64,000 bases of DNA from positions 62,001-126,000 of the forward strand of contig JAAAPD010000003.1 in the NCBI GenBank assembly GCA_009908505.1, written 5' to 3'. The stretch comes from Alphaproteobacteria bacterium (GTDB taxonomy: Bacteria > Pseudomonadota > Alphaproteobacteria > Rhodobacterales > Rhodobacteraceae). Both the position numbers and the translations under genes were made by a program. Below the pieces are notes generated by a model that ran no database searches, was not told the origin of the DNA, and was given only the letters and a program-made list of their open reading frames with translations. Positions 1 through 7,916 of this stretch are shown here, piece after piece; position 1 is the first letter of the stretch; the number at the start of each line of letters is the position of its first letter.

Positions 1-1110
1 CGAGGCCTGGCATTCCTCGGACACGCTGGTGCGCAAGCTGGCGGTCTGGCCGGCATCGGTGAAACTGTCGACGATGACCGACTGGGTGCCGACAAAGTTC
101 AGGTTCATCAGGAAGACCAGCGCCACGATCATGCCGCCCGGCACGGCGAGGAACCAGGTCAGGCCCTCGTTGCGGGTGATGATCTCGTGGTTGGAATGGC
201 CCAGTTCCACCGGCGGCGCCTTGCGCGGGTTCAGCAGCGCGTAGCCGAAAGCATAGGCGGCATAGAGGAAGGCAAGCATGATCCCCGGCAGCAGCGCCGC
301 CTGGAACAGGGTGCCGACCGACACCACCGCCGGTTCGCCCAGATAGGTCAGCGCATCGGTGCAGCCGGCCAGTTGGGCGCGTTCCTCCTGGGCGGTGGAA
401 TAGAGATCCCCGGCCAGCGTGCCCAAAAGGACGATCACGATCGAGGGCGGGATGATCTGACCCAGCGTGCCGCTGGCGGAAATCACCCCCGTCGCCAGTT
501 CCTTGGAATAGCCCGCCCGCAGCATGGTGGGCAGCGACAGCAGCCCCATCGTCACGACCGTGGCGCCGACGATCCCCGTGGACGCGGCGAGGAACGCCCC
601 CACCACAACGACCGAGACGGCAAGGCCGCCCGGCAGCGGACCGAAAACTCGGCTCATGGTCTTGAGCAGGTCATCGGCGATCTTGGATCGTTCCAGCGTG
701 ATGCCCATCATCACGAACATCAGCACCGCCAGAAGGGTCTCGATCGAGGCGCCGGCCAGCACCCGTTCGTTCATGCGGTTGACGATGAAGGAAATATTGC
801 GGTCCAGCGCCATTTCCCAGCCGCCCGGAAAGAGGCTTTCGCCGATCCGTGGCAAGTCCGGGTATCGGAATATCGAGATCGAGTCGGGCCGGACGCCCTC
901 GGCGATCAGCGCCGCGTAGCCGGCCGAGCCGGTGTCGATGGCCTGGTGGATCAGGTAGCCCCCCGAATCCAGGGCCGCGATGATCGCGAAGGAGACCACG
1001 GCCGCCCCGCCGATGGCGAAGGCCACCGGAAAGCCCGAAAGAATGCCCGCGAAGAGGCAGAGAAAGACGATGATCAGGCCGATCTCGACGCCATCAAGTC
1101 CGAAAAGCAT
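1..1110 (-). CDS. dctM: TRAP transporter large permease, 3' end missing
   Basis: Inner-membrane large subunit of a tripartite ATP-independent periplasmic (TRAP) transporter, the ion-coupled translocation channel. From the ATG at 1110 the frame stays open for 370 codons to the window edge. It starts MLFGLDGVEI and runs straight into hydrophobic helices (GLIIVFLCLFAGILSGFPVAFAIG when read on, a typical DctM beginning). It lies 18 bp downstream of the small permease gene and is the last gene of the dctP-dctQ-dctM unit seen here. The C-terminal half is outside the window, so total length is unknown. Family assignment is firm; the substrate (probably an organic acid) is inferred from the binding protein. 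Confidence 0.9.
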   Translation of the reverse strand, partial: MLFGLDGVEIGLIIVFLCLFAGILSGFPVAFAIGGAAVVSFAIIAALDSGGYLIHQAIDTGSAGYAALIAEGVRPDSISIFRYPDLPRIGESLFPGGWEMALDRNISFIVNRMNERVLAGASIETLLAVLMFVMMGITLERSKIADDLLKTMSRVFGPLPGGLAVSVVVVGAFLAASTGIVGATVVTMGLLSLPTMLRAGYSKELATGVISASGTLGQIIPPSIVIVLLGTLAGDLYSTAQEERAQLAGCTDALTYLGEPAVVSVGTLFQAALLPGIMLAFLYAAYAFGYALLNPRKAPPVELGHSNHEIITRNEGLTWFLAVPGGMIVALVFLMNLNFVGTQSVIVDSFTDAGQTASLRTSVSEECQAS

Positions 1111-1128
1111 GTGTCCTGCCCCTATGTT

Positions 1129-2169
1129 CTAGTGAGTGCCTTCATAGGCTTCTTCGCCCGCGCCCAGGCTGTCCTTGTCCAGGAACCTGCCCGCGCTGTC
1201 CTCGCCCTCGACCCATTCCAGCCAGGACCGGTAGAAAAAGGCCACCGCGTGCAGCAGCACCAGGGCGGTGAAGGCCACCAGCAGCACCTTGAAAAGGAAA
1301 TAGGCGTTGAACCCGTTGGGTGAGAAGCTGATCGTCTCGACATTCCAGCGCAGCGCCCGCGCCTTCAGCAGCAGACGATCCAGCGTGTCACTGGCCGAGG
1401 GTTTGGGCACCACGAGATGGCGCCACAGGAAATACCAGCCATACATCCAGGTCAGCACCGCCGCCGGCACCATGAAGAACAGCGATCCGAACATGTCGAT
1501 CACCCGCTTGGTGCGGTGCCCGACCGCCGAATAGACCAGGTCGACGCGCACATGGCCGCCCTGGACGAAGGTGTAGGTGACGCAGAGCGTGACGATCATG
1601 GCGTTGTAAAGCTTCAGGCTTTCGGCCCACCAGCTCACGTCGAAGCTGGGCAGACCGAAACCGGGGATCTCGGCCACGGCGAAGACCCGTTGCATGAAGA
1701 TGATGACAACCTGGATCAGCACCATCAGCAGGCCCGCCCAGGCAAAGGTGCGGCCCGTGCGATTGGCCAGGCCCTCCAGAAAGCGCACGCAGCCCCACAT
1801 GAAGCCGCGGTTCCGGAAGCCTATGACGGTGACGACAAGAAAGATCGTGAAGACCGCGAAGAACAGTTCCGTCGAGCCACCGTAATAGATGACCCGCATC
1901 AGCGATTCCTTGTCCTCGGTCGTGTTGTTCCAGGTCAGCCAGTCCAGCCAACTGCCCGGGTGCGTGACAGCGAACAGGATGTTGTAGAGCGATTCCAGGA
2001 TGTTGCCGATCACCCAGAGGATCGCGTCCCAGAACGCGCCCAGCGCGGTTTCGGCCGGTGCGATGGGCTCGGCCCCCTCGGGCGCGTTGCCCTGCAGCCG
2101 TTCGACCCAGCGCGTGAACCCGTTTTCATAGGATGACCAGAACCCGGCTTGCGCGGCGTCCTCTTCCAT
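1129..2169 (-). CDS. dctQ: TRAP transporter small permease
   Basis: Small membrane subunit of the TRAP transporter, which pairs with DctM. The protein is 346 residues, much longer than the usual DctQ of about 160-220. It has an N-terminal extension starting MEEDAAQAGFW and several hydrophobic segments (around residues 40-65, 85-110, 125-155 and 185-250). Such long small subunits occur in the TakPQM-like (2-oxoacid) and mannitol/chloroaromatic-type TRAP systems. The ATG at 2169 is preferred over an in-frame GTG at 2190, because a purine-rich GGGGGCAGGG lies just upstream of it. It lies between dctP and dctM on the same strand. Confidence 0.88.
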   Translation of the reverse strand: MEEDAAQAGFWSSYENGFTRWVERLQGNAPEGAEPIAPAETALGAFWDAILWVIGNILESLYNILFAVTHPGSWLDWLTWNNTTEDKESLMRVIYYGGSTELFFAVFTIFLVVTVIGFRNRGFMWGCVRFLEGLANRTGRTFAWAGLLMVLIQVVIIFMQRVFAVAEIPGFGLPSFDVSWWAESLKLYNAMIVTLCVTYTFVQGGHVRVDLVYSAVGHRTKRVIDMFGSLFFMVPAAVLTWMYGWYFLWRHLVVPKPSASDTLDRLLLKARALRWNVETISFSPNGFNAYFLFKVLLVAFTALVLLHAVAFFYRSWLEWVEGEDSAGRFLDKDSLGAGEEAYEGTH

Positions 2170-2197
2170 GTCCCTGCCCCCGGTTGTCACATTTGGG

Positions 2198-2221
2198 AAA
2201 ACCGCCCGACAGCCCGGGCGG
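2198..2221 (-). terminator. Terminator-like hairpin between dctP and dctQ
   Basis: Read on the minus strand, CCGCCCG and CGGGCGG pair perfectly (2215-2221 with 2202-2208) around a six-base loop, followed by TTTT. It lies after dctP and just before dctQ, where partial termination or 3'-end protection would keep the binding protein in excess over the permeases, a common need in TRAP operons. Confidence 0.5.
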
Positions 2222-2294
2222 GTCCGGGCCCCGCACGCATGGCGAGGCCCGGGTCGCGTCGACCAGCCGGGACGGGCCCGGCCGGACAGGCGGA

Positions 2295-3383
2295 TCAGCC
2301 GCCCATCACGCGGTCACGCTGTGCACGGTAGGTGCCTTCGGACTGGGTCAGCCAGCCCGAGGACGCCGCCATGGAGGCATTGTAGCTTTCGCGCACGCGG
2401 TCATAGATGTCATCGCCCGCATACTGGTCCATGGTTTCATTCGCGGCAACGCCCATGGCATCCCAGACCGAGTCGGGGAATTCCAGCACGTTGACACCAC
2501 CGGCCTGCAGACGCTGCAGCGCCGAACCGTTGTTCATCAGGAACTGGCCAAGGTTCCACTGGTGCGCTTCACCGGCGGCGATCTCGCAGATCTTCTGCTG
2601 GGCCGGGGTCAGGCTCTCGAAGACTTCGCGGTTGAAGGCAAGCGACAGGCCCGCGCCCGGCTCGTGCATGCCGGCGGTGTAGTAGAACTTGGTGATTTCC
2701 TGGAAACCGGCCTTCTCGTCGGCCCAAGGGCCGATCCACTCGGTGCCGTCGATCGCACCCGAGGCCAGCGCCTGGTACACTTCGGACCCGGGCAGGTTCT
2801 GCACGGAGGCCCCCATGCGGCCCAGCGCTTCGCCGCCCAGGCCGGGCATGCGGAACTTGAGACCCTGGAAATCCTCGGGGCCGGTGATCTCCTTGGAGAA
2901 CCAGCCACCCGACTGGGCGCCGGTATTGCCGCCGAGGAACGACTTGAGCCCGAAAATTTGGCCCAACTCGTCATGCAGCTCGTGGCCGCCGTCATGGTAA
3001 TACCAGTTCACCAACTCCTGCGCGGTCATGCCGAAGGGCACCGAGGTGAAGAAGGCATAGGCCGGGTGCTGGCCGACGAAGTAGTAGTCGGCACCGTGAT
3101 ACATGTCGGCCTGGCCGGCGGTAACGGCGTCGAACACCTCGAAGGCGCCCACGAGTTCGCCCGCGGCCTTGAGATCGACGGTCAGCTGGCCGTCGGTCAT
3201 GGCGGTGATGGTATCGGCAGAGCGCTGGGCGGCGTCATGCACGCCAGCAAGGCCGCGCCCCCAGGTTGTCACCAGGGTCAAGGTCCGCTTGCCCTGCGCA
3301 TAGGCCGGTGCGGCCAGCGCGGACGTGGCGGCTGCGGCGGCGCCGCCGACGGCACCCTTTCTCAGAAAAGAACGACGATCCAT
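2295..3383 (-). CDS. dctP: TRAP transporter substrate-binding protein
   Basis: Periplasmic solute-binding subunit of the TRAP system, 362 residues. The N-terminus MDRRSFLRKG followed by an alanine-rich stretch ending AYAQG is a twin-arginine type signal peptide, so export by Tat is likely. The mature part has the DctP fold signatures such as GGNTGAQSGGWF and FRMPGLGGEAL, and the length matches TakP-type (2-oxoacid-binding) members. It is the first gene of dctP-dctQ-dctM and is divergent from a sensor kinase and response regulator that probably sense its substrate. TakP-like specificity is an inference from general resemblance; the ligand is not shown by sequence alone. Confidence 0.92.
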   Translation of the reverse strand: MDRRSFLRKGAVGGAAAAATSALAAPAYAQGKRTLTLVTTWGRGLAGVHDAAQRSADTITAMTDGQLTVDLKAAGELVGAFEVFDAVTAGQADMYHGADYYFVGQHPAYAFFTSVPFGMTAQELVNWYYHDGGHELHDELGQIFGLKSFLGGNTGAQSGGWFSKEITGPEDFQGLKFRMPGLGGEALGRMGASVQNLPGSEVYQALASGAIDGTEWIGPWADEKAGFQEITKFYYTAGMHEPGAGLSLAFNREVFESLTPAQQKICEIAAGEAHQWNLGQFLMNNGSALQRLQAGGVNVLEFPDSVWDAMGVAANETMDQYAGDDIYDRVRESYNASMAASSGWLTQSEGTYRAQRDRVMGG

Positions 3384-3522
3384 GTTGGTCCTCCCAAAAA
3401 GTTGTTCACCCTGTCCCCTCCCGGAACATGGCGGATCGTTTGCAGTGGGCGAAGCTTAGACATGGCGACAGCGAGGCGAAATACCCAATGCCACGTAGTC
3501 GGGCCATCTTCGTCAGAAAACC

Positions 3523-3541
3523 TTACCAATGATAGCGGTAA
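3523..3541. promoter_or_regulatory. Inverted repeat, candidate operator between dctP and the kinase gene
   Basis: TTACC (3523-3527) and GGTAA (3537-3541) form an inverted repeat separated by nine bases in the divergent 231 bp region. Written as heptamers it is TACCAAT, three bases, AGCGGTA, close to the inverted TAC heptamers bound by NarL-family regulators, although the spacing is three rather than two. The NarL-type regulator encoded next door is the obvious candidate ligand. Confidence 0.35.
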
Positions 3542-3614
3542 ACCCGCCCGATCGCGGCGGATTCGACAAGATGCACCTAGGCAGGCCGCCGATTCCAAAG
3601 TATCGAATCGCCCC

Positions 3615-5051
3615 ATGATGAAACGCGCCAAGGCGATCCGGCCCCGGCTGAAACCGACCTACGGCCAGAAGCTGTTCCTGCTGGCGACCTTGCCCTTGCT
3701 GGCGTCGGTCGCGGCAATCGCGATCCTCGTCGCCAACCAGTCGCGGCAGTTGGCCGACCGCGAGATCGCCGCGCTTGAGACCAAGCTGATCGAGGCGAAG
3801 CGCGACGAACTCCAGAACTACATGTCCATCGCGCGCACCGCCTTCGTCAACATCTATGGCCGCGCCGCGCCTGACGACGACCGCGCCAAGCTTGAGGTCA
3901 CGCGCATCCTGGCGGCCATGCTATACGGCCAGGACGGGTATTTCTTCGTGTTCGACTACGACGGCACCAACCTTGTGGCCCCCCGCCAGACCCAGCTGAT
4001 CGGGCGCGACTGGACCGGGCTGGAGGATATCAACGGCGTCCCCGTCACCGGCGAGTTGATCCGCATCGCCCGGTCGGGCGGCGGGTATCACGAATTCGAT
4101 TGGCCCAAACCCTCGAGCGACGAGACCGCCCCGATGATCGCCTATGTGATCGGTTTGCAGGATTGGCGGTGGGCCATCGGCACCGGCATCTTCGTCGACG
4201 ACATCCGTGCAAGCGTCGCCGCCGCCCGCGCCGAGGTCGAGGCGCGCATCCAGACCACCACCTACCTGATCCTGGGGATCACCATCGTGGCGCTGCTTTC
4301 CGTCTTCGCCACCGGCATCGTCCTCAATATCCGCGAACGGCGGCTGGCCGATGCCAAGCTCAAGGATCTGACCGAACGGATCATCGACACCCAGGAAGAG
4401 GAGCGCGGCCGGGTCGCGCGCGAATTGCATGACGGGATCAGCCAGATCCTGGTTTCGGTGCGCTACGCCCTCGACCTTGCCCAGCGCCGTCTGGCCAAGG
4501 GCGATGCGCGCGCCGGCGACAGCCTGGCCAAGGGCACCGAGGCCCTGAGCGGGGCCATTTCCGAGGTGCGCCGTATCAGCCGGGATCTGCGCCCCGGCGC
4601 GCTGGACGACCTTGGGCTTGGGCCTGCGATCAAGGCGCTGGCGGACGATTTCAGCGCCCGCACGGGCATTGCCACAGAATTCGAGACCGTGGTTTTCCGC
4701 GGCCGTCTCGACGAGGAGGCGCGCATCGCCCTCTACCGCGTCGCCCAGGAGGCGCTGACCAATGTCGAGCGCCACGCCGATGCCGCCTCGGTGTCGATCC
4801 AGTTGCGCGGGCGCCGCACGGGCGCCTATATGCGCATCGCCGATGACGGGGCCGGGTTCGACCGCCGTGGCGGCCAGGCCGGCGCCGGGCTGGGCCTGCG
4901 CAACATGGCCGAACGGATCGAACAACTGGACGGGACGCTGACGGTTTCGTCCTCGGATCGGGGCACGGTGATCGAGGCGCTGGTCCCGCTGAGCCACATG
5001 CTGCGCCCCGGGCGCAGGACGAACGGGATGACTGAAAAGGAAACCACATGA
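3615..5051 (+). CDS. Sensor histidine kinase with extracytoplasmic Cache domain
   Basis: Membrane-bound sensor kinase of 478 residues. A first membrane helix (about 16-38) is followed by a periplasmic sensing region of about 170 residues with single-Cache features (GQDGYFFVFDYDGT, then LQDWRWAIGTGIF). A second helix lies around 210-235. The HisKA_3 dimerisation helix has the phospho-acceptor His272 in ARELHDGISQ, and the HATPase_c domain has the N-box NVERHA and the glycine-rich GLGLRNMAERI. This is the NarX/DegS-type kinase class that pairs with NarL-type regulators, and such a regulator overlaps its end by four bases. The upstream open frame lacks a start context; ATG ATG at 3615 is used. 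Probably senses a small carboxylate for the adjacent TRAP system (inference). Confidence 0.88.
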   Translation: MMKRAKAIRPRLKPTYGQKLFLLATLPLLASVAAIAILVANQSRQLADREIAALETKLIEAKRDELQNYMSIARTAFVNIYGRAAPDDDRAKLEVTRILAAMLYGQDGYFFVFDYDGTNLVAPRQTQLIGRDWTGLEDINGVPVTGELIRIARSGGGYHEFDWPKPSSDETAPMIAYVIGLQDWRWAIGTGIFVDDIRASVAAARAEVEARIQTTTYLILGITIVALLSVFATGIVLNIRERRLADAKLKDLTERIIDTQEEERGRVARELHDGISQILVSVRYALDLAQRRLAKGDARAGDSLAKGTEALSGAISEVRRISRDLRPGALDDLGLGPAIKALADDFSARTGIATEFETVVFRGRLDEEARIALYRVAQEALTNVERHADAASVSIQLRGRRTGAYMRIADDGAGFDRRGGQAGAGLGLRNMAERIEQLDGTLTVSSSDRGTVIEALVPLSHMLRPGRRTNGMTEKETT

Positions 5052-5677
5052 TCCGCGTGCTGATCGTCGATGATCATCCCATGGTGGCCGAGGGGATCGA
5101 GGCCCTTCTGGAAACCTACGACGACCTGCAGATCGTCGGAGTCCTTAATGCCGGGCAGGACGCGGTGGACCGGGTGACGGAGCTGGCCCCCGACGTGGTT
5201 CTTCTGGACCTGAACATGCCCGGCGTCAGCGGCCTGTCGGCAACCGAGATGATCCTCGAACGGCGGGCGCAAACCCGCATCCTAGTCCTGTCCATGCATG
5301 ACAGCCCGGAATATATCTCGACCGCGCTGGCCCACGGGGCGCGGGGCTACGTGCTCAAGGACGTGCCGACGGACGAGATCAAGACCGCCATCGACGCGGT
5401 GATGCGCGGCGGGGAATACCTGTGCACCGGCACCACCCGCGCGTTGCAGCCGCGCATCGCCGACGGGCGAGAGCCGCTGACCGGGCGCGAGCAGCAGATC
5501 CTGCTGGAACTGGCCCAGGGCAAATCCAACAAGCAGGTCGCCGCCGATCTCGACATCTCGGTGCGCACGGTGGAAACCCACCGCAAGAACCTCAAGCGTA
5601 AGCTGGGCATCGCCTCGACCGCAGGGCTGACGCGCTATGCGCTGGAACATGGCGTGTTGCAGGGCACCGGACGCTAG
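5048..5677 (+). CDS. NarL/FixJ-family response regulator
   Basis: Two-domain transcription regulator, 209 residues. The receiver domain shows the acidic pair Asp8-Asp9, phospho-acceptor Asp54 in VVLLDLNMPG, and the conserved Lys near KDVPTDEI. The C-terminal LuxR-type helix-turn-helix begins at PLTGREQQIL and has the recognition-helix pattern VAADLDISVRTVETHRKN. Its ATG overlaps the kinase stop (ATGA), so the two are translationally coupled and form a cognate pair. The most likely target is the divergent dctP promoter, which carries a suitable inverted repeat at 3523-3541. Confidence 0.92.
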   Translation: MIRVLIVDDHPMVAEGIEALLETYDDLQIVGVLNAGQDAVDRVTELAPDVVLLDLNMPGVSGLSATEMILERRAQTRILVLSMHDSPEYISTALAHGARGYVLKDVPTDEIKTAIDAVMRGGEYLCTGTTRALQPRIADGREPLTGREQQILLELAQGKSNKQVAADLDISVRTVETHRKNLKRKLGIASTAGLTRYALEHGVLQGTGR

Positions 5678-5698
5678 CGCCCGGCGCCCCGCGATCAT

Positions 5699-7447
5699 TC
5701 AGAACACGAAATCGTCCTCGTCCAGGTCCTCGGCATCGGTGCCGTCCAGCCGGATTGTCACGTCCCCCGCGGCGATGATCGCGGCGCTGTCCTCCTGGCT
5801 CAGGAACAGGTCGTCGAAGGTCAGCCCGGTCTGAGACAGGTCGATCTTGTCGGCGCCGTTTCCGAAATCCTCGATCACGTCGGACCCGTCGCCCGCGGCA
5901 TAGGCGAAGACGTCATCGCCATCGCCGCCGCGCAGCACGTCGTCATCGACCCCGCCCATGATATAGTCGTCGTCCTTGCCGCCATGGATGATGTCGTCAT
6001 CATCGGCGCCGAACAACCTGTCATCCCCGGCATGGCCCCGGATGATATCGCTGCCGTTGTCCGTCACCAGGTCGCCCATGTCGTCGGCCACGTTCAGCGC
6101 ATCGGGTAAGGACGGGTCGAGCCCGCCATAGACGGTGTCGTCGCCCGTGCCGCCGATCAGCGTGTCGCTGCCCTCGCCGCCGATGATCGTGTCATCGCCC
6201 TCGTTGCCGCGCACAAGGTCATCGTCGAAACCGGCATCGATGTAGTCGTCACCCTGCCCGGCGCGGATCGTGTCGTCGTCGTCGCCGGTGATGACCGTGT
6301 CGTTGCCGCCCCCGGCATTCACCATGTCGCGGTCATCGGCGGGGTCGTCATCGGCCTCGAACAGGCCTGGATAGCCCCGGTCGGGGCTGCCCGACAGGCC
6401 GAAGACCGCGTCCACGTTGCCCGCCGTGTCGATGTAATCGTTGCCGCCGCCGCCCCAGGCGGTATCGGCGCCGTCGCCGCCATAGACATGGTCCCAGCCA
6501 TTGCCCGCGCGCAGCAGGTCGTCGCCCTCGCCGCCCCTCAGCGTATCGCCCTGGGTGCCCCCGAACAGCGCATCATCACCTTCCGAGCCGATCAGCGTGT
6601 CATGTCCCTTGGCGCCCCAGAGCGTGTCATTGCCCGAGGCCCCGATCAGGAAGTCGTTCTGGCGGCCGCCATACAGAAGGTCGTCGCCCTTGTTGCCATG
6701 CAGCCTGTCGGCCCCCGCCCCGCCGTAAAGCGTGTCGTTGCCGTCGCCGCCATGCAGGCTGTCCTCGCCCAGGTTGCCGTAAAGCGTGTCGTCGTTGTGC
6801 CCGCCATAGACCTCGTCGTTGCCCATCCCGCCATTGATGAAATCGTGCCCCTCGCCGCCATGAATGTAGTCATGGCCGGTATAGCCGCGGATGATGTCGT
6901 CGCCCTTGTTGCCGAACAGGCTGTCATCGCCCTGGTGGCCATGAATCGTGTCGCCCCCGCGCCCGCCATAGGCCACGTCATCACCGGACCCGGCCGCGAT
7001 AAAGTCATGGGCATGGCCGCCGACGATGTAGTCGTCGCCGTCGCGCCCGAAGAGGCCATCGCGGAACGGCGTGCCTTCCAACCCGTCATAGACAAGGGAG
7101 CCCAGCATGGTGGAATCGGCCACGGTCAGGTTCACGCGGGTCTGGTCCCCGCCCGGCATCCCGAATTCCACCCCGATCCCGTCGTTGAAATAGGCCAGCG
7201 TGATCGCTGTGTCGTCGAGATCGTCGATCAGCACGCCCAGCGCCACGGCCTCGACGCCGCCCGATTGCGGCACGACGTTGCCGTCGTCATCGGCGGCCGC
7301 GAAGACCCATTCGTAGGTCTCGGGATCACCGGCCGTCGCCTCGAGCCAGAGCGCGACCTCGCTGCCGTCATTCGCGGTGGCGAAGTAGCCTTTCCCGAAC
7401 CCGTCCAGTGCGGCCCGGCCCTCGATCAGGTCTATCAATTTCGTCAT
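5699..7447 (-). CDS. Secreted RTX calcium-binding repeat protein
   Basis: A 582-residue acidic protein without an N-terminal signal peptide. About the first 125 residues form an N-terminal domain I do not recognise. From there to about residue 510 it is built of some thirty glycine-rich nonapeptides of the GGxGxDxhx type (for example GGDGNDTLY, GGEGSDTLI), which bind calcium as a parallel beta-roll. The end (VFAYAAGDGSDVIEDF through the final DDFVF) resembles the uncleaved C-terminal secretion signal of type I secretion substrates. The cognate ABC exporter is not in the window. The ATG at 7447 has a GGGGGAG ribosome-binding site eight bases upstream. It converges with the response-regulator gene. 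No catalytic domain is visible, so a structural or adhesive role is possible but unproven. Confidence 0.85.
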   Translation of the reverse strand: MTKLIDLIEGRAALDGFGKGYFATANDGSEVALWLEATAGDPETYEWVFAAADDDGNVVPQSGGVEAVALGVLIDDLDDTAITLAYFNDGIGVEFGMPGGDQTRVNLTVADSTMLGSLVYDGLEGTPFRDGLFGRDGDDYIVGGHAHDFIAAGSGDDVAYGGRGGDTIHGHQGDDSLFGNKGDDIIRGYTGHDYIHGGEGHDFINGGMGNDEVYGGHNDDTLYGNLGEDSLHGGDGNDTLYGGAGADRLHGNKGDDLLYGGRQNDFLIGASGNDTLWGAKGHDTLIGSEGDDALFGGTQGDTLRGGEGDDLLRAGNGWDHVYGGDGADTAWGGGGNDYIDTAGNVDAVFGLSGSPDRGYPGLFEADDDPADDRDMVNAGGGNDTVITGDDDDTIRAGQGDDYIDAGFDDDLVRGNEGDDTIIGGEGSDTLIGGTGDDTVYGGLDPSLPDALNVADDMGDLVTDNGSDIIRGHAGDDRLFGADDDDIIHGGKDDDYIMGGVDDDVLRGGDGDDVFAYAAGDGSDVIEDFGNGADKIDLSQTGLTFDDLFLSQEDSAAIIAAGDVTIRLDGTDAEDLDEDDFVF

Positions 7448-7773
7448 GTCGGACTCCCCCCTTGGCCGCCCGACCGGGCGGCAAACCAAATATGGATGTC
7501 CGAAACAGGTCCAATACCCTCGGCAGAACATCCCCCACAGTTTGAAACGATACAGGGGGCGGCGCATCGCGGAACCTGTACTTAAGAACAGCCGGTGGTC
7601 GCTTCCCAATTGGAAACAAACCATTTCCCAGCACGATCATCACGTGACGGAGCCTGCGCCCGGAAAGATAATTCCAAAAAGCGCCCCCAGGGCGACATTT
7701 TATCCGAATTCCCGGTTGACCCCCGGGCGCGCCCATGCAAACTGGCGCGCACGCATCAAGGACGCCAACGAGA
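7448..7773. other. Divergent intergenic region between the RTX gene and the ilv leader
   Basis: No protein gene is supported here. Next to the RTX start, GCCGCCC (7465-7471) and GGGCGGC (7476-7482) form a hairpin just upstream of its ribosome-binding site. The middle is AT-richer than its surroundings. The right end carries the candidate ilv promoter at 7716-7743. Small open frames in this stretch have no start context and no family resemblance. Confidence 0.6.
7716..7743 (+). promoter_or_regulatory. Candidate promoter of the ilv operon
   Basis: A -35-like TTGACC (7716-7721) is followed after 16 bases by a weak -10-like CAAACT (7738-7743). Transcription would start near 7750, about 24 bases before the leader-peptide ATG, a sensible geometry for an attenuator. 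The -10 match is poor, so this is only a candidate. Confidence 0.35.
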
Positions 7774-7821
7774 ATGACCGACATCCTGGTACTTGTAGGG
7801 ACAACGCGCATGGGCCGGTAA
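7774..7821 (+). CDS. ilvL: ilv operon leader peptide (attenuator)
   Basis: A 15-codon frame encodes MTDILVLVGTTRMGR. Five consecutive codons read Ile-Leu-Val-Leu-Val (7783-7797), the branched-chain amino acids whose synthesis the downstream ilvB gene begins. An AAGGA sequence lies at 7758-7762 as possible ribosome-binding site. The frame is followed by an inverted repeat and a terminator with six T before ilvB. In enterobacterial and other proteobacterial ilv operons, ribosome stalling at such codons controls a downstream terminator; the same logic is inferred here. The peptide itself is probably not functional after synthesis. Confidence 0.75.
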   Translation: MTDILVLVGTTRMGR

Positions 7822-7877
7822 CGGTGTCGCCATAACGGACACCCATGCGCCCTCGGACCTTTCCCGGGGGCTTTTTT
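7806..7877 (+). terminator. ilv attenuator: antiterminator and Rho-independent terminator
   Basis: The terminator pairs GCCCTCGG (7849-7856) with CCGGGGGC (7864-7871) around a seven-base loop, with one G-T pair, followed by six T (7872-7877). Upstream, GCGCATGGG (7806-7814, inside the leader-peptide frame) is the exact complement of CCCATGCGC (7842-7850), and GGTGTC (7823-7828) pairs with GACACC (7838-7843). The 3' arm of the upstream stem touches the 5' arm of the terminator, so the two compete at least partly. The element ends 40 bases before the ilvB start. Confidence 0.7.
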
Positions 7878-7916
7878 ATGCGCAAGGCAAATGACGTCAG
7901 AGATGAGGAAAAGACG

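Noticed and set aside
2133-3614. Upstream extension of the sensor kinase frame by almost 500 codons
   Set aside because: It runs antisense through dctP, is low in domain content and lacks a start site; the kinase begins at the ATG at 3615 with its first membrane helix.
5900-7030. Regular short repeats that could suggest a CRISPR array
   Set aside because: They are the coding repeats of the RTX nonapeptides on the minus strand, with period about 27 bases, no unique spacers and no cas genes.
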